From: Azolla caroliniana | Taxonomy: Eukaryota; Polypodiophyta | NCBI GenBank assembly: GCA_043228905.1 | Contig: JBHGNT010000004.1 | Span: 22,940,001 to 23,004,000 of the forward strand | Reading direction: 5' to 3' | Length of the DNA: 64,000 nucleotides | In this document: in pieces, positions 31,167 to 41,671 of the stretch | How positions within the stretch are numbered: position 1 is the stretch's first letter | Layout: each line of letters begins with the position of its first letter | Notes under the pieces: model-generated | The model's input: only the letters and a program-made list of their open reading frames with translations | What the model was told of the DNA's origin: nothing | Databases searched by the model: none | Translations under genes and position numbers: made by a program

Positions 31167-32570
31167 GCAATTGCATCCCACAATTCCTGCATACATATAG
31201 GGGTATTTAGCCGATTCATCATCTGAGCAGTAACTCTGTTCGGTATCATGTTTATTATATTTCTAAAGGCATCCTAATCAATCTGTTCCTCTTGGCATAC
31301 ATTTAGTAGTTGCATATAATAGCTATTGGCCATTTCAAGCATTTCCTCCTCGCACGTGGTCATTGTGCCATCTGTCTTTTTCAAACATGAAGGTTGAGTC
31401 CCAGAGCCTCTGCATTTGACAACTTCAAAAATACCTTTCGTAACATGGTCTCCTACCCTCATCTAGATTGATGCTTTACTTCGGTAGTCCTTAGTTTCTG
31501 ATACATATCCAGTTTGCATTTTGCCTCCTCTAATCGGGCCTCAATCCATACATTCTTCGGGTATTGTTCTCTTAGTCGCTGCATAAAAGCAAGTGTCCAT
31601 TGCATTCTCTGTAGTTTCTCCCTCATCTCTTTTCAAATTTCAGTTACTTTCTTCCGAAAGAAGCATGCACATTCCTCAATTTTCCCAGCCAGCCTATGAG
31701 CGGGATCATGATACATCCATTTGACATTAGAACATATTCTTCTTATATCATCAGTCCATTTATTGTCCATAACCAATTCCTTGCTCACCTTCACATTATG
31801 TGGCCTGCATCGATTGTTTTCTTTTATATGCAATAGAACTGGTGCATGGTCTGAGAACATCGTTCTAGGATCAATTATACATTTGCCTTTCCTATCGATG
31901 AGCCGAGGGTCCAAATACCATCTGTCCAACTTGGAAATTGTCCTCCCATGCACGCTTCCTCCTACTCTAGACTATAGAAGAGGGTTTTCTTTTTGCATCT
32001 GAAAGTTAGGTGCATTCCAACTGTCTATCAAATTATATGCTAAACAAAACTTATCCCATGCATATTTTTCCTCCCCTTGCACTGTGCCATTTGCATTTCC
32101 ACTTCTATCTTCTTGTTGCTCCACCATATTAAAATCTCCTCCAATGATCCACAACTCTGCATCGGTTTCTTGTCCACTAGTTGAACCCAAAATTCCTTTC
32201 TTTAAGCAGCTGAATTTGGGGCATATATGTTTAGTATGCCCAAGTGCACATATCTGTGTTTTATCCTTATATAGATAGCACGACCCTCTATTAAACACCC
32301 CTTGCATGTGTATGTTGCATTATACTTAGCTTTCATAGTTATAAGTACTCCCCCATGTATTGGTCCAACTCCAAGGCAAAATGTTTCCAATTTTGTCAAT
32401 CTTATCCCCATCTAGATGGTGCTCTTGCACCACGATAACATCAAGCACCATTGCCTCAGTGCATCACTGAATTTTAGCAACTAATACATTCTTCTTCATT
32501 TGGAATTGGGTGCCACCAAGTCCTTGTATATTCTATGTTAGCAAGCTAAGATTCATTTCAACATATACCC
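31167..32570 (-). pseudogene. LINE-B ORF2, endonuclease and RT start
   Basis: Opens near 32553 with MNLSLLT, a stop, then NIQGLGG. Endonuclease motifs follow: LGILNIYAPNSAA near 32230, GGDFNMVEQQEDRSG near 32130, KLDRWYLDPR near 31930 and MFSDHAPVLLHI near 31860. The linker has TKGIFEVVKCRGSGTQPSCL near 31430. The frame runs to ICMQELWDAIAD at the transposon insertion site. Frameshifts lie near 32250 and between 31633 and 31462. Confidence 0.85.
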
Positions 32571-34056
32571 TGCATCTTTTGTGGCCCGGCCAATGCATTT
32601 TTAGCTTCCACTAGCCTAGTTCGTTAAGATGTTGTCTTGGAGATTATCCTCTTCTAATGTCACGATTTCAAGATGGTATACCATGAACTCCGTGATCATT
32701 GTAGGGAGCTTCCTAAATTTCACATTTATATAGCATATGCCTTGCTCATTCGCCTTGCCCGAGCTCCATATCATGGCATCTTTCCATTGTTTTTTCATTT
32801 TCAGACCTATTGCAGTACCATATGTTGAGTCTACATGAGCACCCATTTGTTGTTCCAACCATCCGAGTGCTTCTTCTCTGTTGTGGGGTTCCTTATTTCC
32901 AGTGACCAACATATAGGACAGTCCAACGATCTGACCTTCATCATCACAATTACCATAGATATTGATTCTACACATGTTGTCCTTCTTCATCTCAGTTCCA
33001 CACATTTCCCTGAACCACTTTTTTCCTATTAGTTTCAGTTTGATCTGTCGCCCAGTATTCAATAGCGGGGTCACTTTGTATTGAGGATTCCATTTCACTC
33101 TTGGCCATTTACACATACCTTTATTTTTCTCCATCCCATTCTCTTCCTCTTTTCTAGCACGCATGTGCCTTTTCATTTTTACTATCCCCTTAATATGTTG
33201 GGTTGTCACCAATGACTTATCTTGCTCTTTCAAGGGGCTTACAACCTTTCCAATTCTTATTTCTCCAACCTCATCCATACATTCTTGATGCATCTAATCA
33301 GTTTCAGCCACTAACAAGATGTCTTCCTACTGCTATTTCTGTGTATCATTAATAGCTCTCACATAGTTGCTCTCCGAATTTGCTTTTAATCTGGCTTCCC
33401 TGTCATTAGCTATGCTTTCATTTTCCTCTAAGGTTAAAAGTTCATATTTGTTGCTAAGTGGAAGCCATTCTTGTCCAACCATAATTTTTTGCTTTCCTTT
33501 ACTGTTTATATACTTCCATGCATCTTCATTCATACGAATTGCATGGTTTATTCTCATATTGTTCTGTTGTGTCAGACTTGTTGGGCTTTTCCATCCTTGC
33601 TTCCCATTTATAGGATGCATGGTCTCCTTACCTCTAGGGCATTCTCGAACCATATGCCCCATCTGTCTACATACAAAGCATTGCCCTTGGAGTCCGTCAT
33701 ATTCCACTAGTTGTACATGGTCGGGCATTAGTTTGTTGCTAAGCAAAATCGATTGCGGTAGGGCCTTTACATCAGAGAAAACTAATTTCATCCTCGGTGT
33801 TTCACTTATTCTCTCTGCTAATGTTTTTTCCAAGCATTGCCCTCCCATACTTTTGCCAATGCCCGGGAGAAAGGACTCCCATTGCTTAGGTAAACTAGGA
33901 AAAAAGGTCGTTATTATTTCTGAACTGCCTATACAAGCATCTTCTTTACACATGTCAAAGTCTATATCCTATTTGAATACATATGCTCTTGCATTGTGCC
34001 ATATCAATGGCCTGCTCTCGATAATTTTGCATATATTCGTTTCAGGCATCATGGTG
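32571..34056 (-). pseudogene. LINE-B ORF1, gag-like with CCHC knuckle
   Basis: Begins mid-gene at the truncated 5' end (IIESRPLIWHNARAYVFK, then a stop) and continues TTFFPSLPKQWESFLPGIG. The knuckle CFVCRQMGHMVREC is intact (C-x2-C-x4-H-x4-C). The C-terminal half, to 32616, is basic. In-frame stops near 33965 and 33300; otherwise one frame. Confidence 0.85.
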
Positions 34057-34071
34057 CCATTAGTTTAATTC
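34057..34071. repeat. LINE-B target-site duplication, 5' side
   Basis: CCATTAGTTTAATTC, identical to 23529-23543. Confidence 0.92.
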
Positions 34072-34121
34072 TTGCTATGATTTGGCAAATGTTTTGATAA
34101 TGTACGAAAATTAATATAGTT

Positions 34122-34122
34122 A

Positions 34123-34181
<59 letters not shown>
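34122..34181. repeat. (AC)n(TC)n compound microsatellite
   Basis: An AC run followed by a TC run of about 30 bp. The TC part is the (GA)n tail of the minus-strand SINE that follows. Confidence 0.95.
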
Positions 34182-34185
<4 letters not shown>

Positions 34186-34375
34186 GTAATTAGCTTACCC
34201 TAGTAGTAAGTTGTTCCACTACAAGCACTACATCTTAGGTCGGAACCCAATTTCTCATCTCTCTATTACTCCATACATATCTCTTAATTCACTAGATGCC
34301 ACTATGGAATGTAGGGGTTGAACCCATGACCTCATGGTCTCCTTTGGGTTAGCTAACTAATTAACTAACTTACCC
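34182..34375 (-). mobile_element. tRNA-derived SINE with (GA)n tail
   Basis: On the minus strand the head has TTAGCTAACCC (A-box-like), then GGAGACCATGAGG and the B box GGGTTCAACCCC near 34317-34328. The body ends CAACTTACTACTAGGGTAAG, CTAATTA, ATAAG and a (GA)n run. The second copy at 34423-34510 ends with the same text and a GA-rich tail. Length about 195 bp plus tail, within the plant SINE range. Confidence 0.6.
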
Positions 34376-34422
34376 TCTCTCTCTCTCTCTCTCACTGTCT
34401 CTCTTTCTCTTTCTCTTTCTTT

Positions 34423-34510
34423 TCTTATCATAATTAGTTTACCCTAGTGGCAAGTTGTTACAATACTAACACCCGCTTGGTCTCCATTGGCCAACCTTAC
34501 CAATTGGGCT
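34423..34510 (-). mobile_element. Second, shorter SINE copy of the same family
   Basis: The minus strand starts AGCCCAATTGGTAAGG and contains GGAGACCAAGCGGG, then skips most of the body and ends ACAACTTGCCACTAGGGTAA, ACTAATTA, GATAAGAAAAGAAAGAGA. CT microsatellites flank it on both sides. Relative to the 34182-34375 copy it has lost about 100 bp internally. Confidence 0.55.
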
Positions 34511-34539
34511 CTCTCTCTCTCTCTCTCTCTCTCATCTTC

Positions 34540-37500
34540 ACCCATAATTTGTAAGGAGAGGAATCAAGATTTTCACATTAGGGTTTCCTAGAGCTCCCTT
34601 CTCTGGGTCAATTTGAAAAAAAGACTGGCTTTGCAAGTTTTTATTATTTCAACTCAAAATACTACTTAATAAGGCATTGCCCTTTCAACTTCAATTTGAT
34701 TCATAGAGTTAGATTATAAACTCATTGTATCCTTGAGGGTTTTCTCAAGTTGGAGGATCTAAACAAAACGTTCTTTTTAGGGCACTATGGATGTACATTG
34801 ACTAGTTTCATGACATTTGAAATTACTTTGGAGAAGCAAGGGAATACATAAATTTGTCAATTGAACAAAAATGTAATTACATGGAATGTGAGAGGAGCAT
34901 GTTCTTCTTTTTAAGAAGTATATATTATAAAAAAAACTTTATTAAGTAAAGAATGAGATTTATTGTACGTTGTTAGTAGGATCCACAATCAACTATAAAA
35001 GGAGACGCCTTAATAATGATTTATGCTATCAATATGCTTAGACAATACTTACTAGCTTGTCAGTTTGTTTTCAATGTAAACCAGAAACCTCTTTCATACT
35101 ATAATAATAAAACTTGTTCTACAATGCGAATATTGTGCTTGATAGTGACTCTTTTGGGAGTTTCATTTCAAAGTAATCATTAGTAAAGGGAAAGATCTAA
35201 TGTAGCATATTATTCTTCTTGATTCCACAATGCATTAACATATACTATGATAAATGACAAACCTATGCATTCCTTAATCTCTTAGGATGTGTTAGATGGA
35301 AAGGTGAATTGAACCAATCTAATGTGACGTTTCCAAACCCGAGTATTTATACAAGGAACATATTTCTTAAGTAGATCCTTTTGTCACTTATTGTCTTGTA
35401 GATTGCGTGAGAGATAACTCTTGTACATGATCTTTTACTCACTATTGTGATTACTTAAATTTCCATCTCCAACATTATGGATTGAATTTGTGCTATTTCA
35501 TTAGGTCTTTTAGTGTCGTGCCATTTTGCTAATTTAACCATTGCTCTTCTTGTTTTCTAGGGTCATGGTATAAGATCTTTAGGTTTTGAAGGATTCATTC
35601 AAATTTGGGTTACTCTAGAATGTAAATAGTGGTTTGAAAGCGAAGCTTATCTAGAACATGCTGAGGGAAGAGATTTGGTGGAATTTACCATGCTTGCAAG
35701 AAGAGGATTCATTCAAATTTGGGTTACTCTAGAATGTAAATAGTGGTTTGAAAGCGAAGCTTATCTAGAACATGCTGAGGGAAGAGATTTGGTGGAATTT
35801 ACCATGCTTGCAAGAAGAGGAATAATATATCAATGATCTATTGCAAGAAGAAGGTAAGAATTTGGATGACGTTGGAGCTTAATCATAGATAGATAGTTTG
35901 CATGGTATTGATGTTGTTGCACACATCAAGAAGTTGCACACCACACATAGGAATCTCCCAAGGGCATTCATATTTTTAGGTAGAGCAGGCCCAAAAGTCT
36001 TGAAATTTGACAACACAAACTCCTCCCGTTTAAGTAATAATATCTAGGATTATCTCATTTTAAAAGAAGGGAATGGAAGTTGGCTGATTGGAAGAGATCC
36101 CTGGGCATGATTGATGAAGATTGGAAGAATTTCAACAAGATGAAGTTGTTAACAACTAAACTTTATGTAATGAACAAAACCATTGTCAAAATGTTTAATT
36201 ATTTCCCAATTAGTGTTTTGAACCCTTTCATGGGACTACATGCACGTTTCCTTTTAAGCTTTTTGAATCCAAGAAATCTTTGATCCCATACTCTAGTACA
36301 TCTTGATGCTCCATTAGGGCATATCCCTATTACTATCTTTAAATCATCATTTCATGGTACACTTCCAATAGTTTTATGGAATACTTCATGGATCCAAAAA
36401 TGGATAGTAAGGTTTTATCAAAACACCTTGATGTTTCTTTGCTTCTTGATTTCCTCGAGTGTAAGCACTTGTTCCTCTATTGTAGTGTTCACCCTCCAAT
36501 TGAATAATGCACAATGTTGTACTACAATAGATTGGTATTGATAAAATATTCGATATAACCACGATAGTTTGTAGATGAAATGTTATTGAAATCTTGACCA
36601 AAGTTTTGAGGATCTGATGCAAACACTTCTGAAAATGCAAGACGAACTATAGTCCATAATTGGTGATGTCAACAAGAAACCTATGGAGCCAAATCATATT
36701 CAAGACCATCAAATCCAAACTTTATCCGCTTATGATATGTCTTGGGGAAGGAAACAAATTGTTGGTAGTGGTGGCAACATCATCGTTTCAATAACAACTC
36801 CCGAGAGGAGACAATTCGTAATGGTATCAAAGATGGAATTTCAAGATTTCTTCCTTGCATCCATAATTTTTTGAATCCTTAATCTTTTGCGTCATTGACT
36901 TTTTGAACCCATAACATCTTTGATATTGTACTCACTTCCAACCTCAAGCTCGATTGGGGGAAACCACTCAATGTGGTTGCCATGAATTGAGGAGTCATGG
37001 TGAGTTTCCAAGATCATTTGTAGAAGATTTTTTGGATGCCAAAATTCATAAGGAGGTTGAGTTAGAAAGTCCCATGGGTTAAATCTCGCTACAATACTCA
37101 ATAGGGCAGACACTTATAGTCCAACTTGACAAAAGGAAGATTTTTTATAACATTGTGGTAGAGAGGTTAAACCTTATCTTCAATTATGACATATAGGGAG
37201 ATCGTTTGCCAAAGATTAGCCTCATCTTTGTGTTTTTCACAATAGCCAATCATGTGTCAATCACATAAACACCGAGTCTAGATGGACCTCAGGTTTTTAT
37301 GCTCATTCTTCTGAAGAAAGATTTATTTAGCCCACAAGGACATCAAATTTGAACAATGGATATAATTTCCCAAGAATAAATATGTGCTTGATGTTATTGT
37401 AGGTGAACTTAAAGAGTAATAAGATATGAATATCTTAAGTACCTACCATCCAAGACAAGAACCACAAAGAATCGACATGAGAATACATAAAAAGCTCAAG

Positions 37501-38640
37501 GGAACACTAGAGTAAATCTCACCCAAAACTAGAGAGAAAATAGTCACTCGCATGTGAAAGAGGCCCAATGTTATTATAAAAAACTATAAAAGTTACCTTT
37601 TGGTGACTTTGGTAGGTCTTCTTCCTTCTTGGTTTGTCTCGTTTCACATAGTCTTCTTTAGGGCTCTAACTTGATCTCCTCAATCTTTCACTTGAGTTTT
37701 AGAGTGATTAAGGTTCAAGGCTAAGTAACCAAACCCTAATCACTCTACCTCTTATATGCATTATATACTTTCTTTATAATAGAAGTGGTGGTCGACTTTC
37801 TTCTAGACTTGTCTTATCTACATAAATATCTAATTATGATATCTGTTGAGAGGGAGAGTTAACGCAAGAGTGAGTGTGAGAACTACTCTCACCCATTTCG
37901 CTACTAATAGGCTAAACGAAGGTCCAAAATATCAAAGTTGAAATAAAAATCCATTGATACATAGAAGTGTTTTAATGTTGTGTACACAAAAACCCCAAAG
38001 AATCCAATCGTCTTGTTGATAACACACAACATATTAGAGATACTATTTAGGATATGGTTTATCACTTTTGTATTTTATATCGATCTTGGGATAAAGGTTG
38101 ATAACAGTTTGATTGAGATTTTGATGAGACAAAATATTTGTTTCTAAAAGTGTAAGGTGGTTTGTGGGTAAAGATAAAAAAATGTTGTTTGAGACTCTAT
38201 GAAGCCAAAACGTGTCTTTGAGAATCAAATTCGTTTTTTCCCTATCCTGAAATGGTCTCAAAGCAAGAGAAAACCATTCACGATAATCAATTAACATCAA
38301 TTGATGGAACCAACCAAAATTGAGGGCGAAAGTAAAATGTGGATCAAAACGTGTTCTCAGATAGTATTGTCGTGGTGCATTTGGCACACCTGGAGAATTA
38401 TAACAAAAGGAACCCCTATGGATGAAATTGACCAAAAACTCCTTTATTCAATCATAATTTATATTGAAAATAATGGAGTGTGAAATCTGAGTGGAACCAC
38501 GAGGGGTGTGAACTAGAGAGGATGGGTTGACTCGAGTCTTCTAAGTTCAATGTACAAGGATCACGATGTCTAGAATAGTTTTAAAGTATGCGAGTGTTCA
38601 AAATGTAGGTGGATTTTAAGGTGTGTAGGTATTTGTCAGA
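34540..38640. other. Non-coding DNA without supported genes
   Basis: Short open frames (for example 36080-36283 plus, 38043-38435 minus) match no family I can name and lack gene context. The only clear structure is the perfect duplication at 35591-35818. Confidence 0.5.
35591..35818. repeat. Perfect 114-bp tandem duplication
   Basis: 35591-35704 and 35705-35818 are identical over the whole unit, which starts GGATTCATTCAAATTTGGGT and ends CTTGCAAGAAGA. Confidence 0.95.
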
Positions 38641-38880
38641 GGGAGAAGTTAGTATAATTTAACTTTTTAACCTTAATATTTTATTAAATTTATTTTGTCC
38701 TAGTTTATTTATTTATTTATTATTATTTATCTATTTATTATGATTATTATTAATTTTTTCTTATTTATATAATTATTTTCATTTTTAACTAACTATTATT
38801 ATTTATTTTAATTTTCACTATTAAAATATTTCTTCAATTTTCTTAGATAAACTTTTGATTATTGCTATCAAATTATAGTT
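38641..38880. repeat. TTTA/TTA low-complexity DNA, left of solo LTR
   Basis: Mostly TTTA, TTAT and TAT repeats. The same composition resumes at 39489-39780, so the solo LTR landed inside it. Confidence 0.85.
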
Positions 38881-38885
38881 AATAC
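38881..38885. repeat. Solo-LTR target duplication, left
   Basis: AATAC, repeated at 39484-39488. Confidence 0.7.
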
Positions 38886-39483
38886 TAAAGAGGATACTAC
38901 CGGCCACAACCGGTTGATACACGTGCTTACGCGGGTGCAAAGATTAGAATGATAGAAATAATGGACGACAAGAAATCAAAGTACAAAACACAGAGACTCA
39001 ATATTTTACATGGAAAACCCAAACGGGAAAAACCACGGGAACCCACTGACTCCGAACAGAATCACTAAATCGAGAGGAATACAACAAGAGGCTCTAAGGC
39101 ACCTACCACAAGCTCTTCTTCATCTACCAACGGTTATAGAGTTACAAGTCTCACTAACTCTCTTTCTCACACTCAGTTACAGTGGCAACAACCCTCTATG
39201 TCCTCTTACAACAATAATGATGATAATCCTTAACTACTTGCCCTAACTATATTTATACTCATTTACACAATATGAGCTATTTACAAATAAAGCCCACTAA
39301 AGGCACATTGAGGCTATTTACAATTATAGCCCTGAGTCGACGTTGATCAATTCTGCTATTAGCTTAATCGATTATTACCCAATTTTCGGCCTTAACCGAA
39401 TCGGGAATCGGTCGACCGATTCAATTTACTCTTCTCTCCGACTCACATTCTCCTGCCCATCCGGAGGGACCTATTTCCTAACA
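38886..39483 (-). repeat. Solo LTR of a copia element
   Basis: 598 bp. On the minus strand it starts TGTTAGGAAATAGG and shares with the copia LTR at 61125 the blocks GTCCCTCCGGATGGG (near its start), TATAAATAT...AGTTAGGGC, CCCGTGGTTTTTCCC, GGGTTTTCCA and GGTTGTGGCCG (near its end). The terminal CA is mutated to TA. It has flanking 5-bp repeats AATAC and no internal region: a full element lost by LTR-LTR recombination. It carries a TATA box (minus) near 39245. Confidence 0.85.
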
Positions 39484-39780
39484 AATACTACCTAATTTAT
39501 TGTTTTAGTTTTTATATTTACTTTGTTATTTACTTAATTTTACTATTAAAATTAATATTTGTATATTATTTATTAGTTAATTATGTTATTGATTCATGTA
39601 TTTTACGTATTAATAATTTAATTTATATTTATTGTAATATTATATTGTCTATTTTACTTTATTCAATTATTTGTTTATTAATGTTATTACTATTATTTTT
39701 AATTTTATTTATTGATATTTATTTATTTATTTATCTTATTATTTTTTTTGTTTATTAATATTCTTCTATATATTTATTTA
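39484..39780. repeat. Target duplication and TTTA low-complexity DNA
   Basis: AATAC (39484-39488), then TTTA/TTA repeats to about 39780. The following 39783-39960 is rich in GACAACAA words and is not coding. Confidence 0.75.
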
Positions 39781-40179
39781 GGGTATTGGGTGGTCAAGCG
39801 GATGGCGATGACAATGATGGAAGTCATACAAGCATGGCGACAACAATGGTAGAGGAGGAAAGTGGTTGACAACAACAATTACAATTGACAAACGGCAACA
39901 AACAACAATGGCGACAACAACATATGGCAGTTTTGCCAAAGACCCAAGCATTCAATTCGAGCCTTTGAGTCAAATGTTTTGAGTCAAACGAGGGTCTTTA
40001 ACCTTTTCCCTTAATTACCTTTCATGCCCCTGAATTATAGCCTCATGCGAGGGGAGGAAAAATAAATAAATAAAATAGATTAGTTTAAATTGCTTTATAT
40101 ATTTATATTTATGGCCTTGTGGGTCAGCTACGAAAGGTAATTCAATAATGTTTGACAAGTTTTGATAATTGTTGGCCTA

Positions 40180-40300
40180 TCCTCAAGGACCGTCTAGTGG
40201 TTGGGAGGTTGACTCTGGCCAGTGACTTACGCTGCCCAAAACTTTTACAATAGGATGCTACTTTGTGGTCGGAGGTCAGAATTAAAATCTGAGGAGGCCT
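40180..40300 (+). mobile_element. Possible SINE-like tRNA remnant
   Basis: GTCTAGTGGTTGGGAGG (about 40189-40205) resembles an A-box region of plant tRNA. GGTCAGAATTAAAATC about 85 nt later is a poor B box. The spacing is too long for a tRNA, so this stays weak. Confidence 0.25.
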
Positions 40301-40891
40301 TCATATTGACGTGACATGTTTCCTGCGAGGCAGTTCAATGATTTGTTATTCTCCAATTTCACAAAAATTCATTTAACTTTGTCCCTCGAGCTTAGAATCT
40401 CGAGCCGGAAACTCCTATGTGGCTTTCATTGTGAAGCCTTTGCAACCTGAAACTCAAACTAGGATTTTCACAAAGTAAAAGAAATATATATTATATTAAT
40501 AAAATTATAAGCTATAGTAAGAAATTAATAAGTGTGTATTAGCTATAGTAAGTTTATTAGGGTGCGTATGTACAATGAGAAGATTCTCGTCTCCATTACA
40601 TGAAGTGATCAAGAGACAAAAGAAGGATAGGTCAATAGGAGTATACATGAAAGATAACATCATGAGTAGAACTTCAAGGGGAGATCCTCAAGTTTTAGTA
40701 CAATTTCTCCACAGAGAACGACCATGTTGCCTTTTGTCATCATTGATCTCACATGCCCTCTTGATTTGCAACGTTGATCTTTCTCTAGATCTCAACAACG
40801 TTTCTACCTTGTACCTTTCTCCCCCTAAACAAAGAGGTCTCTTTACCCTTTTATGGGATTAGAGAGGCTTCATCACAAATAAAATTAGTGG

Positions 40892-41245
40892 ATGCTTTTT
40901 TATTTTAGCATACACCACACACAAAAAATTCTACTTGCATGCTCTACTTTTCCCTCTAGCACCCGATGCTTAAAAAAAAACTAATACGAAGCATAATGTC
41001 TACCTTTGCATTGTTTGTCTATTTAATTAGCAATGGGCCCGGTTTCAACTCAAACCAAACCGAACCGTTAAGCCATGGTTTGCTTTTTTATTTTAGCATA
41101 CACCACAAAAAAAAATTCTACTTGCATGCTCTACTTTTCCCCCAAAAAAATCTACTTGCATGCTCTACGTTTCCCTCCAACACCCTAAACAAAAATTAAT
41201 ACTAAGCATAATGTCTACCTTTGCATTGTTCGTCTATTAAAATTT
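40892..41245. repeat. About 190-bp direct duplication with a MITE-like junction
   Basis: TTTTTTATTTTAGCATACAC and TTCTACTTGCATGCTCTAC occur at about 40897 and 41088, followed in both copies by AAGCATAATGTCTACCTTTG. Between the copies, 41028-41085 reads AATGGGCCCGGTTTCAACTC and GAACCGTTAAGCCATGGTTT, like the left end of the MITE at 45840. Confidence 0.8.
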
Positions 41246-41671
41246 TTAATCTTGCATGGCCAAACTTAAAACCATGACATGCTAGTGTTCATCTACTTAA
41301 TCTACTCAAACCCTTGATCTACCACCCTCACCCTTGATCTATCATTTAACCATTTGGATATTCTTAGTTTAACATATTTCCTTATGTGCCTTCCCCACAT
41401 CACAACAACGGGTGCTTGAAATGGAAAGCAATATATTTAAAACCACGTTAGGTAGAAAAACTATTAACATAATTTTATGTTTCACAATTTGGTATCTCAT
41501 GGAATCCTTAATTATGATGTGGGCTACTTTACATCCTTTTCTTAAATGTATTTTTGTGATACGATTAATAACACAAGTAGAACCACCAAACAATATTTTA
41601 TTATAGAAGATGTTTACACATTTAACATTTACCAAGATGTTAGCAAGACATTCTAGACACACTTTGGGGAA

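Larger units (their letters stand above)
31167..34056 (-). mobile_element. LINE-B, 5' part (L1-like)
   Basis: The upstream half of the LINE at 23545-25948: ORF1, endonuclease and the start of the RT domain. The 5' end at 34056 is exact, since the 15-bp target duplication follows. It truncates ORF1 within its DUF4283-like N-terminal domain. Confidence 0.93.

Noticed and set aside
34182-34375. A functional tRNA gene
   Set aside because: A and B boxes are recognisable, but no cloverleaf with paired acceptor stem and anticodon loop can be drawn; a SINE fits better.
36892-37113. Possible gypsy or pararetrovirus remnant (minus frame with FNPWDFLTQPPYEFW)
   Set aside because: No RT, protease or movement-protein motif nearby; insufficient to call.
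38043-38435. 130-codon minus-strand frame starting MVNFIHRG
   Set aside because: No recognisable motif, no promoter or splice context; AT-rich composition makes such a frame likely by chance. A decayed transposon fragment cannot be excluded.
38641-39780. AT-rich repeat as a centromeric or matrix-attachment region
   Set aside because: Only simple TTTA/TTA runs around a solo LTR; no satellite monomer and no evidence for such a function.
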